Of a stretch of DNA of 64,000 bases, positions 36,840-46,152 are shown piece by piece. A program made the translations under genes and the position numbers. Position 1 is the first letter of the stretch, and every line of letters starts with the position of its first letter. Below the pieces are notes generated by a model that searched no databases, was not told where the DNA came from, and saw only the letters and a list, made by a program, of their open reading frames with translations. Source of the stretch: Streptomyces sp. NBC_00440 (GTDB lineage: Bacteria; Actinomycetota; Actinomycetes; Streptomycetales; Streptomycetaceae); NCBI RefSeq assembly GCF_036014215.1, contig NZ_CP107921.1, positions 1,745,501-1,809,500 on the forward strand. The letters run 5' to 3'.

Positions 36840-37249
36840 GCGTGCTTCCCCCGGTACGCCTCGACCTCGACCTCGACGACCAGGCTGGGGTCGACGAAAC
36901 CGGAGACGATGATCATGGATGCGGCGGGCCGCACCTTGTCGAACAGTTCCTTGTGGGCGCGGCCGACCTCGTCCACGTCACGGGCGTGCGTGACGTACAT
37001 CCGGGTGCGGACCACGTGCTCGGCGCCCAGGCCGAGCTCCTTGAGGGCGTCGACGGCGACGCCGAAGGCGGTGACGGCCTGTTCGTACGGTCCGCCCTCC
37101 GCGATCCGGCCGTTGGCCATGGCGGTGCAGCCGGCGACCAGGACGAGGCCGTTGGGCAGCTCCACGGCGCGGGAGTAGCCGAAGGCCTCCTCCCACGGGC
37201 CGCCGGAGGCGATACGGCGTACGCCGCCGTCCGTGGCGCCTTCGCTCAT
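36836..37249 (-). CDS. RidA (YjgF/YER057c) family protein
   Basis: 137 residues, slightly longer than the usual 128. Family marks: [57 protein letters not shown] and [10 protein letters not shown]. The conserved Arg in VVRTRMYV can bind carboxylates. RidA proteins hydrolyse reactive enamine/imine intermediates, so a place between priA and hisF may protect the pathway or handle by-products. It overlaps both neighbours by 4 bp. Confidence 0.93.
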   Translation of the reverse strand: MSEGATDGGVRRIASGGPWEEAFGYSRAVELPNGLVLVAGCTAMANGRIAEGGPYEQAVTAFGVAVDALKELGLGAEHVVRTRMYVTHARDVDEVGRAHKELFDKVRPAASMIIVSGFVDPSLVVEVEVEAYRGKHA

Positions 37250-37989
37250 GCCGCCACCGCTACCGCTTCGAGGGCCTCTTCCAGGGTGAACGCCTTGGCG
37301 TACAGCGCCTTGCCGACGATCGCGCCCTCGACGCCCGAGGGGACGAGCGAGGAGATGGCCCGCAGGTCGTCGAGCGAGGAGACGCCGCCGGAGGCGACGA
37401 CGGGCTTGTCGGTGGCCGCGCAGACGTTCTTCAGGAGCTCCAGGTTGGGGCCCTGGAGCGTGCCGTCCTTGGCGATGTCGGTGACCACGTAGCGGCCGCA
37501 GCCCTCGGAGTCGAGGCGGGCGAGCGTCTCGTAGAGGTCGCCGCCGTCCCGGGTCCAGCCGCGGCCTCTGAGGGTCGTACCGCGTACGTCGAGGCCGACC
37601 GCGATCTTGTCGCCGTGCTCGGCGATGATCTTCGCGACCCACTCGGGGGTCTCCAGCGCGGCGGTGCCGAGGTTGACCCGGGTGCAGCCGGTGGCGAGGG
37701 CTGCGGCCAGCGACGCGTCGTCGCGGATGCCGCCGGAGAGCTCGACCTTGATGTCCATCGCCGAGGTGACCTCGGAGATCAGCTTCCGGTTGTCGCCGGT
37801 GCCGAAGGCGGCGTCGAGGTCGACCAGGTGCAGCCACTCGGCGCCCGACCGCTGCCACGCGAGCGCGGCTTCCAGCGGTGAGCCGTAGGAGGTCTCGGAG
37901 CCGGACTCTCCGTGGACGAGGCGGACCGCCTGGCCGTCCCGGACATCGACGGCGGGGAGGAGTTCGAGCTTCTTCTGCAAGGCGGACAT
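37246..37989 (-). CDS. priA: Phosphoribosyl isomerase PriA (HisA/TrpF)
   Basis: 247 residues, HisA-like barrel. Asp15 in [14 protein letters not shown] and the segment VTDIAKDG (171-176) correspond to the two catalytic aspartates. [12 protein letters not shown] carries the Trp/Arg loop residues by which actinobacterial PriA accepts both ProFAR and PRA. No trpF is seen in this window, which fits the known double role in histidine and tryptophan synthesis. It overlaps hisH by 1 bp and ridA by 4 bp. Confidence 0.97.
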   Translation of the reverse strand: MSALQKKLELLPAVDVRDGQAVRLVHGESGSETSYGSPLEAALAWQRSGAEWLHLVDLDAAFGTGDNRKLISEVTSAMDIKVELSGGIRDDASLAAALATGCTRVNLGTAALETPEWVAKIIAEHGDKIAVGLDVRGTTLRGRGWTRDGGDLYETLARLDSEGCGRYVVTDIAKDGTLQGPNLELLKNVCAATDKPVVASGGVSSLDDLRAISSLVPSGVEGAIVGKALYAKAFTLEEALEAVAVAA

Positions 37990-38630
37990 CAGAGGGTTCC
38001 GATCCAGTTGGTCAGCAGCTGGGCGCCGGCGTCGCCGGACTTCTCGGGGTGGAACTGGGTGGCCGACAGGGGGCCGTTCTCGACGGCCGCGACGAAGCGC
38101 TCGCCGTGCGTGGCCCAGGTGACGCGCGGGGCGCGGATCCTGGCGTTGGTGACTTCGAGCGACCAGTCGTGCGCCGCGTAGGAGTGCACGAAGTAGAAGC
38201 GCGCTGCCGCGTCGAGCCCGGCGAAGAGCTCGGTGTCCGCCGGGGCTTCCACGGTGTTCCACCCCATGTGCGGTACGACGTCGGCCTTGAGCGGGCCGAC
38301 CGTGCCGGGCCACTCGTCGAGGCCCTCGGTCTCCACGCCGTGCTCGATGCCGCGCTCGAAGAGGATCTGCATCCCGACGCAGATGCCCATGACCGGGCGG
38401 CCGCCGGCGAGCCTGCGGCCGACGATCCAGTCGCCGCGGGCCTCCTTGAGCCCCTTCATACAGGCGGAGAAGGCACCGACACCGGGGACGAGCAGCCCTT
38501 CGGCGTTCATGGCGCGGTCGAAGTCACGGGTGATCTCGACGTCCGCGCCGGCGTGCGCGAGCGCGCGCTCGGCGGAGCGGACGTTGCCGAAGCCGTAGTC
38601 GAAGACCACGACCTTCCTGCGGGCGGTCAT
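37989..38630 (-). CDS. hisH: Imidazole glycerol phosphate synthase, glutaminase subunit
   Basis: 213 residues, class-I glutamine amidotransferase. The nucleophile Cys is in GICVGMQ, and the His/Glu pair in [20 protein letters not shown] and [11 protein letters not shown] are typical. It supplies ammonia to HisF. The start overlaps the upstream membrane gene (ATGA) and the stop overlaps priA. Confidence 0.98.
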   Translation of the reverse strand: MTARRKVVVFDYGFGNVRSAERALAHAGADVEITRDFDRAMNAEGLLVPGVGAFSACMKGLKEARGDWIVGRRLAGGRPVMGICVGMQILFERGIEHGVETEGLDEWPGTVGPLKADVVPHMGWNTVEAPADTELFAGLDAAARFYFVHSYAAHDWSLEVTNARIRAPRVTWATHGERFVAAVENGPLSATQFHPEKSGDAGAQLLTNWIGTL

Positions 38631-38794
38631 GTCCAGATTCCCTGGATACGCATCACACCCGCCGCCAGGCACATCACGGCTCCGATGGAGAGCAGCACGA
38701 TGAGGCTCGCGGGCATCTTCTGCTTGACGAAGGAGTAGATACCGCCGGCCAGGAAGAGGCCGACGACGATGAGGATGGTGTTGAGGCCAGTCAT
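38627..38794 (-). CDS. Small membrane protein inside the his operon
   Basis: 55 residues with two membrane segments (about 4-21 and 29-48) and a short basic loop VKQKMP. The C-terminus MRIQGIWT is short. No family recognised. It overlaps hisH by 4 bp and starts 3 bp after hisB, so it is plainly part of the his operon. The function is unknown; the gene order in Streptomyces his operons, as I recall, also has a small membrane gene here. Confidence 0.85.
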   Translation of the reverse strand: MTGLNTILIVVGLFLAGGIYSFVKQKMPASLIVLLSIGAVMCLAAGVMRIQGIWT

Positions 38795-38796
38795 GC

Positions 38797-39399
38797 TTAC
38801 AGGGCGCCCTTGGTCGAAGGAAGAATGCCCGCTGCCCGCGGGTCGTGCTCGGACGCGTAACGCAGCGCGCGGGCCAGGGCCTTGAACTGGCACTCCACGA
38901 TGTGGTGGGCGTTGCGCCCGTACGGCACGTGGACGTGCAGCGCGATCTGGGCCTGCGCGACGAACGACTCCAGGATGTGCCGGGTCATCGTCGTGTCGTA
39001 CTCGCCGATCATCGGCGCCATGTTCTCCGGCTCGGTGTGCACCAGGTAGGGGCGGCCCGACAGGTCGACGGTGACCTGGGCGAGCGACTCGTCCAGCGGC
39101 ACCGTGCAGTTGCCGAACCGGTAGATGCCCACCTTGTCGCCGAGCGCCTGCTTGAAGGCGGCGCCGATCGCCAGGGCGGTGTCCTCGATGGTGTGGTGCG
39201 AGTCGATGTGCAGGTCGCCGTCCGTCTTGACCGTGAGGTCGAAGAGGCCGTGGCGGCCCAGCTGGTCGAGCATGTGGTCGTAGAAGCCGACCCCCGTCGA
39301 CACGTCGACCTTGCCGGTGCCGTCGAGATTGATCTCGACCACGACCGAGGTCTCCTTGGTGGTGCGTTCCACCCGTCCGATGCGGCCCACGCGAGTCAT
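38797..39399 (-). CDS. hisB: Imidazoleglycerol-phosphate dehydratase
   Basis: 200 residues, stand-alone HisB dehydratase domain. The Mn-binding motifs are HHTIED and, in the second half, [26 protein letters not shown] is typical. It converts IGP to imidazole-acetol phosphate. It overlaps the hisC stop by 4 bp. Confidence 0.98.
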   Translation of the reverse strand: MTRVGRIGRVERTTKETSVVVEINLDGTGKVDVSTGVGFYDHMLDQLGRHGLFDLTVKTDGDLHIDSHHTIEDTALAIGAAFKQALGDKVGIYRFGNCTVPLDESLAQVTVDLSGRPYLVHTEPENMAPMIGEYDTTMTRHILESFVAQAQIALHVHVPYGRNAHHIVECQFKALARALRYASEHDPRAAGILPSTKGAL

Positions 39400-40502
39400 G
39401 CGGTGATCTCCTTGTGCAGTGTGCGTGCCGCTTCGAGGAACGCGTCGTTCTCGGCCGGAGTGCCCACGGAGACCCGCAGCCATCCGGGGACCCCGTTGTT
39501 CCTGATCAGGACACCGCGATCGAGGATCGCCCGCCAGGCAGCCGAGGCGTCCTGGAAGCGGCCGAACTGGATGAAGTTGGCATCGGACTGGGTCACGTCG
39601 TATCCGATGGAGCGCAGCTCACTGACAAGCCTGTCGCGCTCGTCCTTCAGCTGCTCGACGTACCGCAACAGGGTATCGGTGTGCTCCAGGGCGGCGAGCG
39701 CGGTGGCCTGGGTGACCGATGACAGGTGGTACGGCAGCCGTACGAGCTGGACGGCGTCGACCACGGCCGGGTCGGCCGCGAGGTAGCCGAGCCGCAGCCC
39801 GGCCGCGCCGAACGCCTTGGACATGGTCCGGGAGAGGACCAGGTGGGGGCGGCCCTCGATCAGCGGGAGCAGCGAGGGCGCGTGGCTGAACTCGCCGTAC
39901 GCCTCGTCCACCACGACCATCGCAGGGCCCGCCGCCTGCGCCGCCTCGTACAGCGCGAGGACGGTCTCGGTGTCGACCGCGGTGCCGGTGGGGTTGTTGG
40001 GCGAGGTGATGAAGACGACGTCCGGCCGGTTCCCGGCGATGGAGCGTTCGGCCGCCGCCACGTCGATGGTGAAGTCCTCGTTGCGCGGTCCGGAGATCCA
40101 GCCGGTGCCGGTGCCGCGCGCGATGAGGGCGTGCATCGAGTACGAGGGCTCGAAGCCGATGGCCGTGCGGCCGGGGCCGCCGAAGGTCTGGAGCAGCTGC
40201 TGGATGACCTCGTTCGAGCCGTTCGCCGCCCAGACGTTGGCCGCGCCGACCGGGTGCCCCGCGGTCCTGGTGAGATAGCGGGCCAGCGCGGTGCGGAGCT
40301 CGACGGCGTCCCGGTCGGGGTAGCGGTTGAGCGTGCGGGCCGCCTCCCGTACGCGCTCGGTGATCCGGTCGATCAGCGCCTCGGGCAGCGGGTACGGGTT
40401 CTCGTTGGTGTTCAGCCGTACGGGGACGTCCAGTTGGGGCGCGCCGTACGGGGACTGGCCGCGCAGTTCGTCCCGTACGGGCAGGTCGTCGATGCCTGTC
40501 AT
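39396..40502 (-). CDS. hisC: Histidinol-phosphate aminotransferase
   Basis: 368 residues, fold-type I PLP enzyme. [42 protein letters not shown] and the PLP lysine in [17 protein letters not shown] are present. It transaminates imidazole-acetol phosphate with glutamate. The ATG overlaps the hisD stop; its stop overlaps hisB. Confidence 0.98.
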   Translation of the reverse strand: MTGIDDLPVRDELRGQSPYGAPQLDVPVRLNTNENPYPLPEALIDRITERVREAARTLNRYPDRDAVELRTALARYLTRTAGHPVGAANVWAANGSNEVIQQLLQTFGGPGRTAIGFEPSYSMHALIARGTGTGWISGPRNEDFTIDVAAAERSIAGNRPDVVFITSPNNPTGTAVDTETVLALYEAAQAAGPAMVVVDEAYGEFSHAPSLLPLIEGRPHLVLSRTMSKAFGAAGLRLGYLAADPAVVDAVQLVRLPYHLSSVTQATALAALEHTDTLLRYVEQLKDERDRLVSELRSIGYDVTQSDANFIQFGRFQDASAAWRAILDRGVLIRNNGVPGWLRVSVGTPAENDAFLEAARTLHKEITA

Positions 40503-41821
40503 GCGGTGGGCACCTTCCATCCGAACCTCGCCTTGAGGGCCGCGCCGTGCGCGGGCAGGTCCTCGGCCTCGGCGAGCGTCACCACGTGGTGGGTGACCTC
40601 GGCGAGCGCGTCCCGGGTGTAGTCGACGATGTGGATGCCGCGCAGGAACGACTGGACGGAGAGGCCCGAGGAGTGGCAGGCGCAGCCGCCGGTGGGCAGG
40701 ACGTGGTTGGACCCGGCGCAGTAGTCCCCGAGGGAGACCGGGGCCCAGGGGCCGACGAAGACGGCTCCGGCGTTGCGGACCCGGGCGGCGACCGCTGCGG
40801 CGTCGGCGGTCTGGATCTCCAGGTGCTCGGCGCCGTACGCGTCCACGACCTTCAGGCCGTCCTCGACCGAGTCGACGAGGACGATCGCGGACTGCTTGCC
40901 CTCCAGCGCGGGCACGATCCGCTCGGTGATGTGCTTGGTGGCGGCGACCTGCGGCGCCAGCTCCTTCTCGACCGCGTCGGCCAGCTCGGCCGAGTCGGTG
41001 ACGAGGACGGCGGCGGCCATCGGGTCGTGCTCGGCCTGGCTGATCAGGTCGGCCGCGACGTGCGCGGGGTCGGCGGTGTCGTCGGCGAGTACGGCGATCT
41101 CGGTCGGGCCCGCCTCGGCGTCGATGCCGATCCGGCCGGTGAAGTACCGCTTGGCCGCGGCGACCCAGATGTTGCCGGGGCCCGTGACCATGTTGACCGG
41201 GGGGCAGGACTCGGTGCCGTGGGCGAACATCGCGACGGCGGTGGCGCCGCCCGCCGCGTACACCTCGTCGATGCCGAGCAGCGCGCAGGCGGCCAGGATC
41301 GTCGGGTGCGGCAGGCCGCCGAACTCCTTCTGCGCGGGGGACGCGAGGGCGATCGACTCGACCCCGGCCTCCTGGGCGGGGACGACGTTCATGACCACCG
41401 AGGAGGGGTAGACGGAGCGTCCGCCCGGCGCGTACAGCCCGACACGCTCGACCGGTACCCACTTCTCGGTCACTTTGCCGCCGGGGACGACCTGGGTGGT
41501 GTGCTCGGCGCGCCGCTGGGCGCGGTGGACCAGCCTGGCGCGCCTGACCGACTCCTCCAGGGCCGCCCGCACCGCCGGGTCGAGGCGGGCCAGAGCGTCG
41601 GCGAGGGCGGCTGCGGGCACCCGCACCTGCTCCAGCCGCACACCGTCGAACTTCTCCGCGTACTCGATGAGCGCCGCGTCACCGCGATGGTGCACGTCCT
41701 CGCAGATCGGCCGCACCTTTTCCAGGGCGGCCTGTACGTCGAAGTCGGCACGGGGCAGCAGGTCGCGCAGGGCGCCACCCTCGGGGAGGGCGTCGCCGCG
41801 CAGATCGATTCGGGAGATCAT
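40499..41821 (-). CDS. hisD: Histidinol dehydrogenase
   Basis: 440 residues. Conserved segments: [34 protein letters not shown] as [45 protein letters not shown] [14 protein letters not shown] and [20 protein letters not shown] with zinc ligands. It oxidises histidinol to histidine with two NAD. It is the first gene of the his operon. A perfect palindrome lies 41 nt upstream of the ATG, between it and the divergent gene. The ribosome binding site is weak (GAGAG). Confidence 0.98.
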   Translation of the reverse strand: MISRIDLRGDALPEGGALRDLLPRADFDVQAALEKVRPICEDVHHRGDAALIEYAEKFDGVRLEQVRVPAAALADALARLDPAVRAALEESVRRARLVHRAQRRAEHTTQVVPGGKVTEKWVPVERVGLYAPGGRSVYPSSVVMNVVPAQEAGVESIALASPAQKEFGGLPHPTILAACALLGIDEVYAAGGATAVAMFAHGTESCPPVNMVTGPGNIWVAAAKRYFTGRIGIDAEAGPTEIAVLADDTADPAHVAADLISQAEHDPMAAAVLVTDSAELADAVEKELAPQVAATKHITERIVPALEGKQSAIVLVDSVEDGLKVVDAYGAEHLEIQTADAAAVAARVRNAGAVFVGPWAPVSLGDYCAGSNHVLPTGGCACHSSGLSVQSFLRGIHIVDYTRDALAEVTHHVVTLAEAEDLPAHGAALKARFGWKVPTA

Positions 41822-41862
41822 GACACCAATTCTCTCAGACCGGTTACGGCCTCCGGTCGCCC

Positions 41863-41879
41863 GTATCAGTGGCTGATAC
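41863..41879. promoter_or_regulatory. Palindromic operator candidate upstream of hisD
   Basis: GTATCAG-TGG-CTGATAC, perfect 7-bp arms with a 3-nt centre. It sits in the 124-bp divergent region, 41 bp upstream of hisD and 66 bp upstream of the gene at 41946. A dimeric repressor could control one or both. Confidence 0.5.
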
Positions 41880-41945
41880 ACAACTGGCCCCCTGACGGTG
41901 ACCGCTAGCGTTCACTCCATCACTCGTGGGCAGGGAGGGGCGGCA

Positions 41946-43538
41946 GTGACAGAGGCGCAGCACGACGAGCATGCGCCCAACTGGCTGACCGGCGCCGAGC
42001 TGGGCATGTGGGAGGCCTTCCGTAACGGCAGCACCTACGATCTGCGCACCCGCAACCCGGTCATGGACAATCCGCTCTCGGCCCGCACCTGGGGCCCCGA
42101 GCGCACGGTCCGTGCGCGCGTGGTGGCCCTGCTGCTGCTCAGCGGGCCGCCGGCGCTGGCGGGCCGGGTCTCCTCGCTCAAGCTGACCGGGGTGCAGATC
42201 ACCGGCGCGCTGGATCTCGCGGGCGGCACGGTCACTCCGTACGTGGAGCTGACCGGCTGCCGGTTCGAGGACGAGGTGCTGCTGCCGGAGTGCCGGGTGA
42301 CCACGGTCCGGATGGTCGGCTGCGCGATGCCGCGTCTTGAGGCGGCCCGGCTGCACAGCGAGGGCGATCTGCATCTGCCGCGCTGCCGGGTGGCGGGCGG
42401 CATCCGGCTGACCGACGCACAGATCGGCACGGATCTGCTGATCAACATGATGGTGGTGCACCCGGACCGCAAGGGCCGCTCCATCGCGGCCGACGGGCTG
42501 TACGTGGCACAGGATCTGCAGGCCGAGATGATCGAGTCGCACGGCGAGGTGAGTCTGCGCTCGGCGCGGATCGGGGTCTCGCTGAGCTTCAACGGCAGCC
42601 GGCTGCTCAATCCGGACGGACGGCGGGCGCTGAACGCACCGCAGCTCTCGGTGGAGCGCACGCTCTATCTGTCGGCGGCCGGGGTGACACCGGACGGCGG
42701 CGGCACCACTCCCCCGTACGGCACCGGGCCGACCCCGCCGTACGGGACGAGGATCCAGCCGTTCGAGTGCGTCGGCGGGATACGGCTTGACGACGGGCGG
42801 TTCGGGGACGCCCTCGACCTGCGGAGTGCGAAGTTCCGTATGCATAGCGACCAGGAGCTGTCACTGCGCCGTATCCAGACCCCCGAACTGCGCTTCCTCG
42901 GGGACCGCCCCGAGCAGGGCCGGGTGGTGCTCTCGGGCGCCAAGGTGGTCAACCTGGTCGATATGTCGACCAGTTGGCCGGGTCCCGGCGGTCTGGCGAT
43001 GGGCGGCTTCAGCTACGAGAACCTCATCCCGGTCGGCCGATTTCCGCTGGAGCAGCGGCTGGAGTGGGTGACGGCGGCGACTCCGGAGTACGCGCCGGAG
43101 CCGTACGAACGGCTGGCGTCGGTGCTGCGCAACAGCGGCGAGGACGCGGACGCCCGCGAGGTGCTGCTCGCGAAGCAGCGCAGACGGCGCGAGACGCTGC
43201 CGCTGGCCGCCAAGGTGTGGGGGTACCTCCAGGACTGGACGGTGGCGTACGGCTACCGGCCGGGCCGGGCCGCGCTCTGGATGGCGGTGCTGTGGGCGGC
43301 GGGAACGGTCGCGTTCTCGCGCTACCACCCGGAGCCGATGAGCCGGGACGGGCATCCGCAGTGGAACGCGGCGCTCTACGCACTGGATCTGCTGATCCCG
43401 GTGGTCAACCTCGGCCAGGACGGCTACTGGAAGCTGTGCGGCGGCTGGCAGTGGGCGGCCGCCGCGCTGATCGTGCTCGGCTGGATCCTGGCCACGACGG
43501 TCGCGACGGGCGCCACCCGCCTGCTGCGCCGGAGCTGA
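41946..43538 (+). CDS. Beta-repeat membrane protein of unknown function
   Basis: 530 residues. From about 60 to 370 the sequence is a run of short beta-strand repeats with alternating hydrophobic and polar residues (for example LKLTGVQITGALDLAGGTV and LHLPRCRVAGGIRLTDAQIG), the pattern of a parallel beta-helix or pentapeptide-like stack. A loop holds the repeat TPPYGTGPTPPYGT. Two or three membrane segments close the protein (about 455-475 and 505-525). Streptomyces homologues have been called membrane-associated oxidoreductases, but I see no cofactor site. GTG start with GGGAGGGG upstream. It is divergent from hisD. Confidence 0.85.
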   Translation: MTEAQHDEHAPNWLTGAELGMWEAFRNGSTYDLRTRNPVMDNPLSARTWGPERTVRARVVALLLLSGPPALAGRVSSLKLTGVQITGALDLAGGTVTPYVELTGCRFEDEVLLPECRVTTVRMVGCAMPRLEAARLHSEGDLHLPRCRVAGGIRLTDAQIGTDLLINMMVVHPDRKGRSIAADGLYVAQDLQAEMIESHGEVSLRSARIGVSLSFNGSRLLNPDGRRALNAPQLSVERTLYLSAAGVTPDGGGTTPPYGTGPTPPYGTRIQPFECVGGIRLDDGRFGDALDLRSAKFRMHSDQELSLRRIQTPELRFLGDRPEQGRVVLSGAKVVNLVDMSTSWPGPGGLAMGGFSYENLIPVGRFPLEQRLEWVTAATPEYAPEPYERLASVLRNSGEDADAREVLLAKQRRRRETLPLAAKVWGYLQDWTVAYGYRPGRAALWMAVLWAAGTVAFSRYHPEPMSRDGHPQWNAALYALDLLIPVVNLGQDGYWKLCGGWQWAAAALIVLGWILATTVATGATRLLRRS

Positions 43539-43546
43539 CGGGCCGG

Positions 43547-43604
43547 GTGCGGTGGGTGTGCCGTGCGGTGGGTGCGTCGTGCGGTGGGTGCCGTGCGGTG
43601 GGTG
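43547..43604. repeat. Four copies of a 12-bp G-rich repeat
   Basis: GTGCGGTGGGTG occurs at 43547, 43563, 43579 and 43593 (steps 16, 16, 14), directly after the membrane protein gene. The G runs could fold into a quadruplex. Confidence 0.75.
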
Positions 43605-43660
43605 GGTCCTGCGGGGCGGGTGGGTGAGTCCGCGTCCGGGAAGTCCGGTCCGCCCCCTTA

Positions 43661-43695
43661 CCTCTTTACCGCTCCCCCTACCTCTTTACCGCTCC
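43661..43695. repeat. Direct repeat of 15 bp
   Basis: CCTCTTTACCGCTCC occurs at 43661-43675 and 43681-43695, period 20. The second copy runs into TTGACC. No matching -10 is found at normal spacing. Confidence 0.6.
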
Positions 43696-43777
43696 TTGAC
43701 CACCCCGCGTACAACCATCACCCCGATACGAAAGCTTCACGTCCTGCCCCTGGCGCCCTCCTCACCTGCGGTTTTCA

Positions 43778-44848
43778 ATGGTCCGCACCATGTCCCTCAT
43801 TACTTCTCTGCCCTCCCTCCGCACCATGCCCCTGCGCTCCCTGCGCTCCCTGACCGGGACGGGGCGCCGCCCGCCGCACCGGCCCGCCGACGGGCCGGGC
43901 GGCCACCGCGACGAAGAGGTGCTGCTCGACGTCCCCGACGCCCGGCTGGCGCCCGTGCTCGTCGCGGCGGCCGAGGGGGACCACGGGCCGGCGGCCGCAC
44001 TGCTGGCCGCCACACGGGCGACATCCGGCTGGGAGCACCGCGACCGCTACCTCACCCGGCTCGCCGCCTTCGCCCTCAGCAGGGACGAATGGCTCTCCGG
44101 CTGGCTCGCGGCCTCGCCGCACGACCCGGACGCGCTGCTCCTCGCCGCCGGCCTCGCGGTCCTCAGGGCCTGGGACTCCCCCGCCCGGGCCGAACTGCTG
44201 CGGGAGGTCGGCCCGCTGGTCGAGGCGGCGGCCGACGGTGATCCCCGGGACCCGGTGCCGTGGCGCATCGCTCTGGACCACGCCCGCGGAGTGCACGCCA
44301 CGCACACCGACTTCGAAACCCTCTGGGAGCAGGCGCTGCGCCGCTCCCCGTGGCACTACGGCTGCCATGTGGCCGCCCTGCGCTATCTGTCGGTGCAGTG
44401 GCACGGCTCGCACCGCGAGTGCTTCGACTTCGCGGAGCAGGCCGCGGACGACGCACCGCCCGGATCGCTGGTGCGGGCACTGCCGGTACGGGCGGCTTTC
44501 GCGTACCTCGTCGGCGGCGGGCAGCCGGCCGCCGTCCGCGAGCGGATCGACGGGGCGGCCGACCGCGCCGTCGCGCTGTCCGCCGGGTACCGGCCGGGCG
44601 ACGCGCTGCTCGCGGAGATCCGGAATCTGCTGGTGTACGTGCTGGTCAGCCGGGAGAGGTGGGCCGAAGCTGTGGAGCAGTTCCGGCTGATCGGCCCGGA
44701 CGTGACCTCGTTCCCGTGGGCCCGGCTGAGCGACGACCCGCTGGGCCGGTTCCTCGAACTGCGCGGCGCGGCCCGCCTGCTGGCCGCTCCCGGGGGTGCG
44801 CGGCGGGACAGGACGGGGCGCGCCCGCGGCCGCGGCCATTACGCTTGA
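43778..44848 (+). CDS. Hypothetical alpha-helical (TPR/DUF4034-like) protein
   Basis: 356 residues. After a basic, Arg/Pro-rich N-terminus (1-45), it consists of helical pairs rich in Ala/Leu with Trp/Arg at intervals (WLAASPHDPDALLLAAGLAV, HYGCHVAALRYLSVQWHGS, RERWAEAVEQFRLIGPDV), which resembles a tetratricopeptide-like scaffold and the DUF4034 family. No catalytic motif or signal is visible. The start is uncertain: ATG codons occur at 43778 and 43790, with no clear ribosome binding site. It ends 5 bp before the Lon-domain gene. Confidence 0.75.
   Translation: MVRTMSLITSLPSLRTMPLRSLRSLTGTGRRPPHRPADGPGGHRDEEVLLDVPDARLAPVLVAAAEGDHGPAAALLAATRATSGWEHRDRYLTRLAAFALSRDEWLSGWLAASPHDPDALLLAAGLAVLRAWDSPARAELLREVGPLVEAAADGDPRDPVPWRIALDHARGVHATHTDFETLWEQALRRSPWHYGCHVAALRYLSVQWHGSHRECFDFAEQAADDAPPGSLVRALPVRAAFAYLVGGGQPAAVRERIDGAADRAVALSAGYRPGDALLAEIRNLLVYVLVSRERWAEAVEQFRLIGPDVTSFPWARLSDDPLGRFLELRGAARLLAAPGGARRDRTGRARGRGHYA
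44840..44845 (+). promoter_or_regulatory. Likely -10 box of a leaderless start
   Basis: TACGCT ends 8 nt before the GTG of the Lon-domain gene. It overlaps the end of the preceding coding region. Confidence 0.45.
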
Positions 44849-44853
44849 CCGCT

Positions 44854-45597
44854 GTGACCACCGCGCGCCTCCCTCTCTTCCCGCTGAACTCGGTGCTGTT
44901 CCCGGGCCTCGTGCTGCCTCTGAACATCTTCGAGGAGCGTTATCGCGCCATGATGCGCGACCTGCTCAAGGTGGACGACGAGGCCGAGCCACGGCGCTTC
45001 GCCGTCGTCGCCATCCGCGACGGTTCCGAGGTGGCGCCCACGCTGCCAGGGCTGCCCGGCCGCGCCGCACTGCCCGAGCCGGGCCCGGCCGCCGGTTTCG
45101 GCGACGACCCGGCCACCGCCCTGCACCACATCGGCTGCATCGCCGACGCGGCGACGATCCGTGAGCGCGACGACGGCAGTTTCGAGGTGCTCGCCACCGG
45201 CACGGCGCGGGTGCGGATCCACTCGCTGGACGCGAGCGGCCCGTATCTGACCGCCGAGGTCGAGGAACTGCCCGAGGACGCCGGGGACGACGCGGGCGCC
45301 CTCGCTGAGGGTGTGCTGCGCGCCTTCCGCGCCTATCAGAAGCGGCTGGCCGGTGCACGCGAACGCTCGCTCACCACGGGGGCCGAGCTTCCCGACGAGC
45401 CCTCGGTGGTCTCGTACCTGGTCGCGGCGGCCGCCGTGCTGGACGTGCCCGCCAAGCAGAAGCTGCTCGAAGCGCCGGACATCGCGACCCGGCTGCGCGA
45501 GGAGCTGAAGCTGCTGCGGTCGGAGACCGCGGTGATCCGGCATCTTCCGTCGCTGCCCGCCACGGACCTGACCCGGGCCCCGACCCACCTCAACTGA
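44854..45597 (+). CDS. Lon substrate-binding (LON) domain protein
   Basis: 247 residues. Typical N-terminus LPLFPLNSVLFPGLVLPLNIFEERYR, then HHIGCIADAATIRERDDGSF and a C-terminal helical region. It is the substrate-recognition domain of Lon without the ATPase or protease parts. Such proteins are widespread in actinobacteria; a role as an adaptor is possible but not shown. GTG start, probably leaderless. The YbaK gene follows after 16 bp. Confidence 0.92.
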   Translation: MTTARLPLFPLNSVLFPGLVLPLNIFEERYRAMMRDLLKVDDEAEPRRFAVVAIRDGSEVAPTLPGLPGRAALPEPGPAAGFGDDPATALHHIGCIADAATIRERDDGSFEVLATGTARVRIHSLDASGPYLTAEVEELPEDAGDDAGALAEGVLRAFRAYQKRLAGARERSLTTGAELPDEPSVVSYLVAAAAVLDVPAKQKLLEAPDIATRLREELKLLRSETAVIRHLPSLPATDLTRAPTHLN

Positions 45598-45613
45598 CCC
45601 GAGGAGCGCGCAC

Positions 45614-46138
45614 GTGGCGAAGAAGGCGAAGAAGAAGCAGTCGGGGGGCACGCCGGCCACGGCGGCGCTGGCCGCGGCAGGCACGGCGTACACGCTGCAC
45701 ACGTACGAGCACGACCCGGCCGCCGCCTCCTACGGCGGGGAGGCCGCCGAAGCGCTCGGGGTCACCCCCGACCGGGTATTCAAGACGCTGGTGGCCGATG
45801 TGGACGGCGAGCTGACCGTGGCCGTCGTCCCGGTCGCGGGCAGCCTGGACCTCAAGGCCCTGGCCGCAGCGGTGGGCGGCAAGCGCGCCACCATGGCGGA
45901 CCCGGCCGTGGCGGAACGCACCACGGGGTACGTGCTCGGCGGTATCTCCCCGCTGGGCCAGCGCAAGCGCCTCCGTACGGTCCTTGACGCATCGGCGTCG
46001 GAGCACGGGACCATCTGCGTATCGGCGGGGCGCAGGGGGCTTGAGGTGGAGCTGTCCCCTGCGGACCTGGCCGGGCTCACCGGGGCGCTGCTGGCCGTGG
46101 TGGGGCGGGCGGGCCGCCCGTACGACCCGGCGGTCTAG
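45614..46138 (+). CDS. ybaK: Cys-tRNA(Pro)/Cys-tRNA(Cys) deacylase YbaK
   Basis: 174 residues. A Lys-rich N-terminus (KKAKKKQ) precedes the YbaK/ProX fold: YTLHTYEHDP, EALGVTPDRVFKTLVADVDG (the catalytic Lys in VFKTLV), VVPVAGSLDLKALAAAVGG and GISPLGQRKRLRTVLD. It hydrolyses mischarged Cys-tRNA(Pro) in trans. GTG start with GAGGAGCG upstream. Its stop codon lies inside a palindrome shared with the convergent gene. Confidence 0.95.
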   Translation: MAKKAKKKQSGGTPATAALAAAGTAYTLHTYEHDPAAASYGGEAAEALGVTPDRVFKTLVADVDGELTVAVVPVAGSLDLKALAAAVGGKRATMADPAVAERTTGYVLGGISPLGQRKRLRTVLDASASEHGTICVSAGRRGLEVELSPADLAGLTGALLAVVGRAGRPYDPAV

Positions 46139-46152
46139 TGCCGCGGCACTAG
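46135..46152. terminator. Palindrome containing both stop codons of two convergent genes
   Basis: CTAGTGCCGCGGCACTAG is a perfect 18-bp palindrome. Its left TAG is the ybaK stop and its right CTA is the stop of the - strand gene at 46149. It may act as a short bidirectional terminator. Confidence 0.5.

Noticed and set aside
43547..43695. Repeat arrays as a CRISPR
   Set aside because: Repeats are too short, spacers are 2-5 nt, and no cas genes are present.
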